Assembly (NCBI RefSeq): GCF_030247185.1
Contig: NC_080572.1
Location: forward strand, 232,191,336-232,255,335
Reading direction: 5' to 3'
DNA: 64,000 bases
DNA from: Malaya genurostris
Taxonomy: Eukaryota > Arthropoda > Insecta > Diptera > Culicidae
Numbering within the stretch: position 1 is the stretch's first letter; each line of letters starts with the position of its first letter. The position numbers and the translations under genes were made by a program. A model generated the notes under the pieces. It had not been told where the DNA came from, did no database searches, and saw nothing but the letters and a program-made list of their open reading frames with translations. Of this stretch, positions 55,728 through 64,000 are shown piece by piece.

Positions 55728-58368
55728 TTATTTGAATATTTTAAATTGGAATGCTCGATCTTTGAAATCGAGTGAAGATGAATTTTATAATTTTCTCAAA
55801 GTTCACAAAATTCATATTGCCATTGTGACAGAAACTTTTCTTAAACCAAATGTAAAATTGAAAAGTAATCCACATTATGTGGTTCATCGATTTGACAGGT
55901 TTACTGGAATTGGTGGTGGAGTTGCCATTTTTGTCCAACGGCAAATTAAACATCGAATTTTACCTTCTTTCAATACTAAAGTTATTGAAAGCTTGGGAAT
56001 CGAAGTTGAAACCATTCATGGAATTTATTTCATCGCTGGAGCATATTTGCCATTCCAATGCACCGGCGAACAATTAAATTTCTTTAAAGGCGATTTGCAA
56101 AAACTTACAAGATATCGATCGAAATTTTTCGTAATAGGGGACTTAAATGCTAAGCATGTCCAGTGGAATTGTAGGCAAAATAACAGTAATGGTAAAATAC
56201 TTCATAATCAACTCTCAGCTGGTTACTTTACAGTTCTTCATCCCAGTAATCCTACTTGTTTCTCTTCCGTGAAAAACCCGTCTACAATTGATCTGGTTCT
56301 AACAGATCAAAGTCACATTTGTAGTGAATCGATTACTCATGCTGATTTTGACTCAGATCATCTTCCTGTAACATTCAGACTTTCCAACGAAGCTATAATT
56401 AATCCAATTAGTTCTATTTTCAACTATCATAGAGCTAATTGGTTGGATTACAGATCTCACATTGGAAATCATGTGGATCATGAAACTATTTTAGAAAATT
56501 CTGCGGACATCGACACAGCAATTGATAATTTGAATCATTATATTATCGAAGCTAGAAATCTTTCAGTTCCCAAAGCTCAAACTAAATTAAATTCTCCTAT
56601 CATCGATGACAATCTTCAACTGCTCATTCGGTTGAAGAATGTTCGTCGACGACAATATCAACGTTCTCGTGATCCTGCTATGAAAAACATAGTTAAGGAT
56701 TTACAAAAAGAAATTAAACATAGATTTACTCTTTTGCGAAATGAAAATTTCGCTAAAGAAGTTGAACAAATTAAACCATATTCTAAACCTTTCTGGAAAC
56801 TTTCTAAGGTTCTTAAGAAACCTCAGAAACCAATTCCTGCTCTCAAGGAAGGAAACCAAATACTTCTTACAAATGGTGAAAAAGCTCAAAAACTTGCTCA
56901 GCAGTTCGAGAGTGTCCACAATTTTAATTTAAACGTTGTGAGTCCTATTGAAAATGAAGTCTCACTGAAGTATGATCATATTTCAACCCAAGTGTTATCA
57001 CACGATGACATTATTGAGACGAATTTTGATGAAATTAAATCAATTATTAGGAAACTCAAAAACATGAAGGCTCCTGGTAATGATGGAATTTTTAATATTC
57101 TTATTAAAAATCTTCCCGATGTTGCCTTGAGACTCCTGGTTAAAATTTTCAACAAGTGTTTTTCATTAGCTTACTTCCCAAAAAGATGGAAAAACGCTAA
57201 AGTAATTCCTATCCTAAAACCTGATAAAAACCCAGCAGAAACATCAAGTTATCGCCCAATTAGTTTACTTTCTTCTATCAGTAAACTTTTTGAAAAAATT
57301 ATCTTGTTAAGAATGATGACTCATATAAATGAGAATTCAATTTTTTTACCAGAGCAGTTTGGATTTCGTCATGAACATTCAACTACTCATCAACTTGTCA
57401 GAGTAACGAACATGATAAAATCAAATAAATCTTCTGGGTTATCCACTGGAGTTGCTTTTCTAGACATAGAAAAAGCATTCGACAGTGTTTGGCACAAAGG
57501 TTTAATAGCAAAAATGTCTGATTTCCAGTTTCCTATTTATTTGATCAAAATGATTCAAAATTATTTAACTGATCGTACTCTTCAGGTTAGCTATCAGAAT
57601 TGTAAATCTGAATTGCTACCCGTACGAGCCGGTGTTCCGCAGGGTTCGAGTGTAGCTCCAATCTTGTATAATATTTTCACTTCTGATCTTCCAAATCTAC
57701 CCGTTGGTTGTCAGAAATCGCTATTCTGTGACGACACAAGTCTGTTAGCCACAGGTAGAAATCTAAGAGTGATCTGCAGTCGCCTACAAAGAAGTTTAAA
57801 TATTTTCAGTGATTATCTGTCAAAATGGAAAATTAAACCAAATGCAGCAAAAACGCAATTAATTATCTTTCCTCACAAGCCAAGAGCTTCTTTTCTAAAA
57901 CCAAACAATAATCACATTCTCAAATTGAATGGCTTGGAATTGACATGGTCTGATCAAGCTAAATACTTAGGTTTAACGTATGACAAAAAACTCACTTTCA
58001 AGGATCACATTGAAGGAATCCAGGCAAAGTGTAATAAATATATTAAATGTTTATATCCTCTTATAAACAGAAATTCTAAGCTCTGTCTAAAAAACAAATT
58101 GTTAATTTATAAACAAATTTTCAGACCAGCCATGCTTTATGCGGTACCAATTTGGTCAAGCTGTTGTTCCACCAGGAAGAAAACGCTTCAAAGGATTCAG
58201 AATAAAATTCTGAAAATGATTCTGAAGCGTCCTCCCTGGTTTAGTACAAATGAGTTACACAGACTCACAAATATAGAACCATTAGATGTAATGTCACATA
58301 ATATTATAAGCAAATTCCGACAAAAATCGATGCAATCTTCAATTGAATCGATTCGCTCTCTGTATTAG
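55717..58368 (+). CDS. Jockey ORF2: AP endonuclease and reverse transcriptase, 883 aa
   Basis: It nicks target DNA and copies element RNA at the nick. The ATG at 55717 lies inside the ORF1 stop region (ATGTTAAATAA), suggesting reinitiation. Endonuclease, residues 1-220: ILNWNARSLKS, IVTETFLKP, VIGDLNAKHVQW, SDHLPVTF (catalytic histidine, about residue 213). Reverse transcriptase, about 440-730: KAPGNDGI, SSYRPISLLSSISKLFEKI, QFGFRHEHSTTHQL, FLDIEKAFDSVW (aspartate, about 580), GVPQGSSVAPILYNIFTSDL, LFCDDTSLL (active-site aspartates, about 670, with cysteine where alanine is usual), then WKIKPNAAKTQLI and YLGLTYDKKLTF. It ends at SIRSLY. No RNase H, as expected for Jockey. No frameshifts or stops. 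Confidence 0.96.
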   Translation: MLNNYLNILNWNARSLKSSEDEFYNFLKVHKIHIAIVTETFLKPNVKLKSNPHYVVHRFDRFTGIGGGVAIFVQRQIKHRILPSFNTKVIESLGIEVETIHGIYFIAGAYLPFQCTGEQLNFFKGDLQKLTRYRSKFFVIGDLNAKHVQWNCRQNNSNGKILHNQLSAGYFTVLHPSNPTCFSSVKNPSTIDLVLTDQSHICSESITHADFDSDHLPVTFRLSNEAIINPISSIFNYHRANWLDYRSHIGNHVDHETILENSADIDTAIDNLNHYIIEARNLSVPKAQTKLNSPIIDDNLQLLIRLKNVRRRQYQRSRDPAMKNIVKDLQKEIKHRFTLLRNENFAKEVEQIKPYSKPFWKLSKVLKKPQKPIPALKEGNQILLTNGEKAQKLAQQFESVHNFNLNVVSPIENEVSLKYDHISTQVLSHDDIIETNFDEIKSIIRKLKNMKAPGNDGIFNILIKNLPDVALRLLVKIFNKCFSLAYFPKRWKNAKVIPILKPDKNPAETSSYRPISLLSSISKLFEKIILLRMMTHINENSIFLPEQFGFRHEHSTTHQLVRVTNMIKSNKSSGLSTGVAFLDIEKAFDSVWHKGLIAKMSDFQFPIYLIKMIQNYLTDRTLQVSYQNCKSELLPVRAGVPQGSSVAPILYNIFTSDLPNLPVGCQKSLFCDDTSLLATGRNLRVICSRLQRSLNIFSDYLSKWKIKPNAAKTQLIIFPHKPRASFLKPNNNHILKLNGLELTWSDQAKYLGLTYDKKLTFKDHIEGIQAKCNKYIKCLYPLINRNSKLCLKNKLLIYKQIFRPAMLYAVPIWSSCCSTRKKTLQRIQNKILKMILKRPPWFSTNELHRLTNIEPLDVMSHNIISKFRQKSMQSSIESIRSLY

Positions 58369-58626
58369 TTAGTAAGTTAGTATATAAGATCCTTTTCCCC
58401 ATTACACAATACAAGTAGGTTTAAAATTTTCCCTACACAAAAATCTCAGAATTGCGGAAGCAAATGATGTCTTCATGGTAATAACCAAATCATATATATA
58501 TAACAGGGCTGAAAAGTCACCACTTGTGGCTGAACACCCAATTTAAATCTTAATAATTTAATTTTAACTCATATTCCAATAAATAGTTATTAAAAAAAAA
58601 AAAAAAAAAAAAAACGATGGTGTGAC

Positions 58627-59201
58627 GCAAACAATGACGCATATAGAACGTAACAGCGAATTTCTGACACTTGGTTCCCGTCGCGTAATAATTGTTGACA
58701 AGCGACCCATACACAAGGATAGTTTTTTCTCGCAACAATAAATTAATTTCTGTGCTATACAGCTCACACTAGTGACGTGAGAAAGTTGAAAATCGCACCA
58801 TCGTACAATTTTCTGACGACATACCGACCTGTAGGCGGCATTTTCAAGAGAACTAAAACGATGGGCCGACGTCGCATGTTGGATCCATGCCAAACAGATC
58901 GCTACCCGCCGCACAGGCAGTCGATTTGAATTGATATTGAAGAAACTAGTTCAGTAGGATGTGAACGGCGGGTGCTGTTCGAAATATTTGGACGTGGGAC
59001 TACAAAGTCATTTCAGTGCAAGGTCAGCCATAGACAGATTGGCTGGCGGGGTTAACTGGATGAATCATCTTCAACCGGGTCGCCTTGTTGCAAACAGCTG
59101 TTTGCTTGAGCATGTCTATCAAATGAATTTTATCCTTGTATAAATTAAAATATTGACGTTGAAACACTGCTAATTTATCATATTCTCTTCTCTACTTTCA
59201 G
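58627..59201 (+). other. nmo: End of the large nmo intron
   Basis: No repeat recognised. Terminates in 'cttctctactttcag', a good acceptor tract. The 58860-59110 segment is GC-balanced. Confidence 0.6.
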
Positions 59202-59257
59202 GTACTGTCAGCACTCGACATCTTACAGCCACCTCATTTGGACTTTTTCCAAGAAAT
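59202..59257 (+). CDS. nmo: Nemo/Nemo-like kinase, next internal exon
   Basis: 56 bp encoding VLSALDILQPPHLDFFQE plus two bases of a split codon (AT|). It continues the kinase N-lobe directly after HEN of the exon at 27133, following a phase-0 junction. The peptide matches, from memory, the conserved NLK sequence between helix C and the hinge (in Drosophila followed by IYVITELL). The donor is AT|GTATCC at 59258, weaker than consensus. The split codon AT| fits isoleucine there. The following exon (hinge and catalytic loop) was not found in the remaining 4.7 kb. Confidence 0.93.
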
Positions 59258-60295
59258 GTATCCTTTTCATAATACTGAAATTTGCATACCCATTAACTAT
59301 GAAATTACTTTCTGAAGCCTCTGCAGTAGCTTGTTTCAGCTAATCCACGTGTTTCTCATCTGCATTGAAACAAAAAAGAAAAATGGCACTACGGGAATAT
59401 CTCTAATCTAGACTCGGTTGATTGCAACTCATATTTTGCATTTGGCTTCGTAAAATGGTATCAGCCATCGTTCTACTTTTTGGCAAAATGCGCCAAGATC
59501 GTACTACTATACTTTCTAACACTTATTTTTTATGTGCTCCATGCCAAATAGGATTTCCTTCGGAGGCAAATTATTCTTTATTTTAGAAAGATTTCACACA
59601 CTCCTCCTCTGAAACTTTGGCACGAACTCTGGAAGCAGTTTTAACTTTAACTTTAAACGGGGAAAAACATAAAATCACAACGTTATGCACAAAAACCATT
59701 CTAACTCTCGCAATCTGAGAAAAATAGTTTACTTCAGCAAGTTGCCTCAAGCGAAAACAAGTGTATCCCCATTAGCTCAGTTTGTTCGAAACAAGAGGAA
59801 AACAAGCGAAACGCGCTCCTTGCCAGCGTTGCGTCGTTCGCCGTTGCTTTGAGAAATTGTTTTCCATCACCGGCAGTATCCTGCTGACATGGTAAAGTCT
59901 TTCGTCAGGCGGATGGAAGCATATAGAGAACGTGAAGAAATTTCTTGGAAACAGTAGTGCAACTATGAAGTACTCTATAACAAAGTTCCACTGTATGACG
60001 ACGGTAGTTGATGTAGCATCGTAGAGAGAGTGTACTTATCCGCAAAAAGTCAGCCCTCGGTACTCGCTGTGAATAGTTTTCTTGTTTTTTTTTCTTCCTC
60101 AAACCCACGAATATCAACTTCTGCATGAATATAAAAACTGAAAGTAGTAGTACTCGTTTACGACACTATGCATTCCACTCATAATTACATGAATATTTCC
60201 GTCAATTTTCAAAACTTAAAACATCATCGCACACCCAATTCGAAATCACTCCACAGAGTACAATTTAAATAAATAAGGTTTTTTTTGTAAATTTT
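59258..60295 (+). other. nmo: Following nmo intron, nothing recognised
   Basis: Several short frames without motifs. No exon matching the kinase hinge or HRD region was seen. Confidence 0.5.
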
Positions 60296-61480
60296 TAAAC
60301 AGCACCCCAAGTCTCGTCCAACGATTTTTAAGCCTTCGAAAGCAGTTTTAAATCAATCAGAAAGCATCAGAGCTTTCTTAGTTGTTACCATATCAGCACA
60401 ATGAAAATTTGGAAAAATAATGATAATCCGGATGCTTCTTTTGGATTTTTATTAAGTTTTAGAATAAGTATTCAAAACACTTGAAAAATTGATGGCAATG
60501 TGTCAAGGTAACATCGGGAAAAATTTTAAAAAAATTTATTAAAATTTCAGGGTTTGCATTAGTTTCGATATGAGATTTGCATCCTAGCTGATTAGTTCTA
60601 AGGTGGTAGTATATATAACTAATTGAATCAATCATTGCTTAATTTGAAATCCAAATATTACAATGATCTGCAAGAATCAGATCAATTGTAGAAGGATGAT
60701 TCCTCATAGCTTAGTTGGGCCATTGGAAATAAAATTGGCTAAAAACCAGCTGAGATCATGAAGAATTTAGAATCCTATTAAGAAAAAATAGATCGATATC
60801 TTCTGCGTTTTGACAGCTATCAATTGATATATTCGCTCATCAACGCATTGAAATCGTAAAAATGCTGCATTTAAAAAAAGGGATGACATGACGGATGTAC
60901 CTATTGTTCATTGACTAACAGCTACATTAGATGAAAAATTGTGTTTTAGAAGAGCCAGTCGAGCCAGCCGGTTTTGCTAAATCTTTGATGTATGTACATC
61001 TAATACCACTAGTTAAAGGATAAATGGTTTAGCTTTGATTGTTAGCTTGAAACCAAAATGTATCTGGTGGATCATTGTAATCTGTTGATACAAAAGAAGA
61101 GGGTGTTTTATGCCTGCTGAAAAAAGAAATTGCAATATTTGATCTCCTTCGGGGTTTTCCCTGTTCCCCAAATAAGTAAATGATTTTTACTTGAATTTTA
61201 TTACATGAGAATTTAAATTTTTGTCTAATAGGAATTTGTTAATAATTTGTTTTGTGGTTTCCATCACAATCAAAGCATGACAATTCATCTTAGGCAATCG
61301 TTCATTGAACAGACGTGTTTGCACGTGAATTACTATAATTTAAACAGTGTATGTCCGTATGACATTTTGTTGTACCATGGCAGAAGCCCTGGCAATGACG
61401 ATATAGTGTTAGGTTCGCTGTGCCATACTGTCGTTTATAATTTTACAGTCGTACTGAGATTTTCACTTTCACTTTGACAT
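60296..61480. repeat. Second copy of the 41086-43459 family, ends missing
   Basis: 60300-60560 matches 41330-41570 ('gtctcgtccaacgattttta', 'gcagttttaaatcaa', 'tttggatttttattaa', 'tcaaggtaacat'). 61200-61480 matches 42065-42300 plus 42915-42950 ('ggtttccatcacaatcaaag', 'caattcatcttaggcaatcg', 'ttgtaccatggcagaagccc', 'cgtttataattttac'). The CAGGGTGGCAAG termini are absent. Between the blocks the copies diverge or carry indels. Confidence 0.75.
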
Positions 61481-61484
61481 CCAA

Positions 61485-62380
61485 CGATTTAGTCTTGCTG
61501 AGGAGCGTTCGACGAGATCGTCAGAGCGCCGTTGCGATACTAGAACAACGTCATCTGCCAAATCGAGGTCGTTGAGATGCTCCATAGTGACCAACCATTA
61601 TCTCGTCTATCACGATGAGGAACGGTAGCGGTGATAGAATACATCCTTGCCTCACTCCAGCGACTACCCGAATAGGGTCAGACAAGACTCCATTATGCAG
61701 AACTCTACACGTGAAAGCCTCATATAGCACGTTCCGATGAAGTGAACGATTTTATCTGGGACTCTCTCGCGCCTTAGAGCGCCCCGCAGGTTTTCGTGAT
61801 TGAGTCGGTCGAAGGCTTTTTCGTAGCCAATGAAGACCAAGTAAAGGGACTCTTGGAAGCCTACTCCAGAATAATACGGAACGTGACAAAATGGTCCACA
61901 CGGGATCTTCCGGCACGGAAACCTGCCTGCTGCCGTCGGAGAGTCACATCGATCTTCTCCTGTAGGCGTCGTGAGATATCATAGAGAAGACGGATATCGC
62001 CGGTTGTTGCGGCTTTCTCACCTTCATCGACCAGGGAGTCCACCCACGCTCGCTTATCCCGGCTGCACGAGCGCTTTATTTCCTTTGAGTGGGCCGAATA
62101 CTGTTGGCGGGCTTGGCGCTTCGCTTCTATGGTTCTCGCTCGCTCTATCGCGGCTTTTGCGTCTCTCCGTTCCTCGATTTTCCGTCAGGTATCATCCGTG
62201 ATCCACTCCTTCGTCCGGGCGCGCAGTTCACCCAGGTCTCTGTAAAGGCATTCTTGAACGCCGTCCACTGTTCCTCTACGCTGTCACCTTCAGGGACACC
62301 CGCAGCTCTGGTTTCCAGTTCTTCCACGAATGACCTCTTAACTGCTGGGTTTTCTAATCACTTGCCAGTCTGGTTTTGTT
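61485..62380 (-). pseudogene. RTE-like non-LTR retrotransposon fragment
   Basis: The minus strand is markedly GC-richer than its surroundings. In pieces it encodes GVPEGDSVEEQWTAFKNAF, a charged linker (SRDKRAWVDSLVDEGEKAAT, GDIRLLYDISRRLQ), then RT blocks RRQQAGFRAGRSRVDHFVTF, FIGYEKAFDRLNHENLRG (palm aspartate) and RQGCILSPLPFLIVIDEIM. A deletion joins ISRRL to the GFRAGRS block. There are stops and frameshifts, both ends are missing, and the YADD box is degraded. The clade is inferred from the AGFR-GRS and RQGC-LSP wording. Confidence 0.8.
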
Positions 62381-62499
62381 CCTAAGAATAATTCTTCGAT
62401 GCAATAAATCTGTTCACTCTTTCAATGAACTAAAACTATTGTGAAATTTGGGAGCAGTAGATTATGTTTACTCATAAATGACCAACCAAACTAAACTTT

Positions 62500-62850
62500 T
62501 CAAAAATTGATGCTGAAGAGTTCGAAAACGAAGCCTGGCAGGTGTTATTGGAAGATCGTCCGAGGACCCAATTTCATATAAAATTGACACTATTACTGGG
62601 GGTGACCCGAGTTGTAATTTGTCAATGTTTAAAAGCCACGAGAAAATTGTAGAAGCGTAGCAAATCGGTGCAACATCAACAGAGCAATAGATAAGTAGTA
62701 CCTGACAACTGGATGATGAAGGATATATTAAAGGAATTTAATTGGAATATATATTCTCACCCGTTGTACTGTTCAGACCTCGCCCCGTCCGACTATCATC
62801 TTTTGCATCGATGGGACACTTATTTACAGAATACAGTTTCGCTAATGATC
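62500..62850 (+). pseudogene. mariner transposase fossil
   Basis: VLLEDRPRTQFHIKLTLLLG followed by VTRVVICQCLKA resembles the second helix-turn-helix of mauritiana/cecropia-type mariners. After a large gap, SHPLYCSDLAPSDYHLLHRW carries the third catalytic aspartate. The central core is deleted. Dead. Confidence 0.72.
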
Positions 62851-62989
62851 CCTTTCTCATATCAACCATACTATCATATATAATAATGTGATATTTTTCA
62901 AATCAATTTCCTTCGATTCTTAAAAGAATAACCGAAATCGGATTGTTTGGTCTACTGATAATGACTACCGTTTTTACGTTTTTTGTTTC

Positions 62990-63500
62990 GCCACTTTAAG
63001 TAATGGTATAAAATTTTTAACACACTTTACCCTATAGTTCCGGAACCGGAAGTCGGATCCAGATGAAATTCAAAAATACTATATGGAACCACAGGACCTT
63101 TCATTTGAACCTAAGTTTGTGAAAATCGGTCAATCAATCGCTGAGAAAAGTGAGGAAACATGAAACCGGGAACCAGGATTGCCGGAATCGGTTTGTTTGG
63201 CAGTATACTGATAATGACTACTGATTGGACTGATTTTTAGACCAGTTTAGAATTTGTTTTACGTAATTTATTTCGTCCTTTAAGAGATGGTATACAATTT
63301 TTAACATACTTTACCCTATAGTTCCGGGACCGGAAGTCGGATTAAAATGAAATTCAGATGTTTTTTATAGGACCATAAGACCATTCATTTGAATCTAAGT
63401 TTGTAGAAATCGGTCACGCCATCTCTGAGAAAAATGAGTATGTAATTTAAAATTGGAACTTTTTCACTAATCACCCTGTAATTCCGGAACCGGAAGTCGA
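62990..63500 (+). repeat. Three head-to-tail repeat B units
   Basis: Each has 'ttccggaaccggaagtcg' or a variant (63038, 63322, 63481), 'ggaccataagacc', 'tttcatttgaa', 'ctaagtttgtgaaaatcggt', then 'gctgagaaaagtgag'. Spacing of about 285 and 160 bp. Confidence 0.8.
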
Positions 63501-64000
63501 ATCAATATGAAAAGATGTGTTTTATCGTAAATTTCCACTGTAGATTAATTAGCAGAACAATTCCACGGATTGAAGAAGGATTCAGGATGCCTTTGGATCA
63601 TACCTTTCCGCAAGTTTTCTCTGTCCCAATTTCATTCGACTATCCATTTCCAATCGGTCTTCTGCTGGGTTTCGATGAAAAGTTTTTCATTACGGAAATC
63701 TTTGTAAATTGTTTATCGAAAGTAGGCTAGATGTTCGATGGATTAAGAGGGTCAGCTAGTGTGACGGCTGTTTTTAAGCCTATTTTGGGGATTCTTTTGA
63801 AACCGTTGTGGTAAAATAAATGTTGTATTTCATAACTCTTTGAATACATTTAAGAATTCTTTGGAATTGTTTTTAAGTCATTACCCAGATCGTGAAAAGA
63901 CTGAATTTTACAAGAATGATTTAAATATGTGTCAAATTAACCCTGCGTTTTTTGCAGACGTGCAAAATTACATGTCTTACCACTTGAAACTATGTCGGAA
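63501..64000. other. Probable nmo intron, nothing recognised
   Basis: A 71-codon frame at 63515-63730 has no motif. A 'ttttttgcag' near 63950 resembles an acceptor, but the sequence after it does not fit the next Nemo residues. Confidence 0.4.

Larger units (their letters stand above)
53941..58613 (+). mobile_element. Full-length Jockey-type LINE with both ORFs open, 4.67 kb
   Basis: ACGATGGTGTGAC occurs at 53928-53940 and 58614-58626 as target duplication. The 5' end begins ACAGTCGGTGTTGAACAGTC, a start style typical of Jockey elements with an internal promoter. A 5' UTR of about 300 bp contains a 31-bp unit repeated twice (54073-54134). ORF1 and ORF2 overlap by 11 bp. The 3' UTR of about 220 bp ends in about 22 A residues. 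Sense orientation within the nmo intron. Full length, open frames, perfect duplication and a pure A tail all indicate a young insertion. Confidence 0.95.

Noticed and set aside
63940..64000. Possible splice acceptor 'ttttttgcag' as the next nmo exon
   Set aside because: The following codons do not encode the expected YVITELL-like continuation.

Overview
The window looks like the genome of a fly, most probably a mosquito (Culicidae). This rests on the host gene found, on AT-rich DNA with very large introns, and on the transposon families present (DD37E, DD41D, DD37D and irritans-type mariner elements, Jockey/Loa/RTE LINEs, tRNA-derived SINEs). The mosquito call is inference from sequence style and remembered repeat motifs, not from a search.

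Only one host gene is recognisable. Two short exons on the + strand, 27004-27133 and 59202-59257, encode consecutive pieces of the kinase N-lobe of Nemo (nmo, the insect Nemo-like kinase). The splice phases match, so they enclose an intron of about 32.1 kb. The 27 kb upstream and 4.7 kb downstream are then probably also nmo introns. No exon encoding the glycine loop just upstream, and none following 59257, was recognised.

Almost everything else is transposon-derived, at many stages of decay. Left part (1-27003): repeat-B blocks, a LINE broken by an element with TTAA target duplications, mariner, DD37E and DD41D fossils, a near-complete mariner (6455-7749), TA-flanked CACTGAGG MITEs, a near-perfect foldback (17105-17391), a small hAT (23773-24544) and three tRNA-derived SINE families. 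Large intron (27134-59201): a Loa/R1-like LINE flanked by a perfect 105-bp direct repeat (28349-31228); a hAT piece in a mariner fossil; a 2.4-kb element with CAGGGTGGCAAG ends (41086-43459); a crowded block at 47190-50509 in which a foldback with 9-bp duplications lies 26 bp from a mariner that is itself split by an intact DD37D (maT) element; an ORF1-only LINE derivative (50919-52364); a deleted DD41D (52761-53690); and a full-length Jockey-type LINE with both ORFs open (53941-58613). Right part: a second copy of the CAGGGTGGCAAG family, an RTE-like LINE fossil, one more mariner fossil and repeat-B blocks.

Open coding capacity is limited to the two nmo exons, the maT transposase (345 aa) and Jockey ORF1 and ORF2. 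Repeated insertion of younger elements into older ones gives a relative chronology: repeat B, the CACTGAGG MITEs and old mariners are oldest; maT, Jockey and the 105-bp-flanked LINE look youngest.
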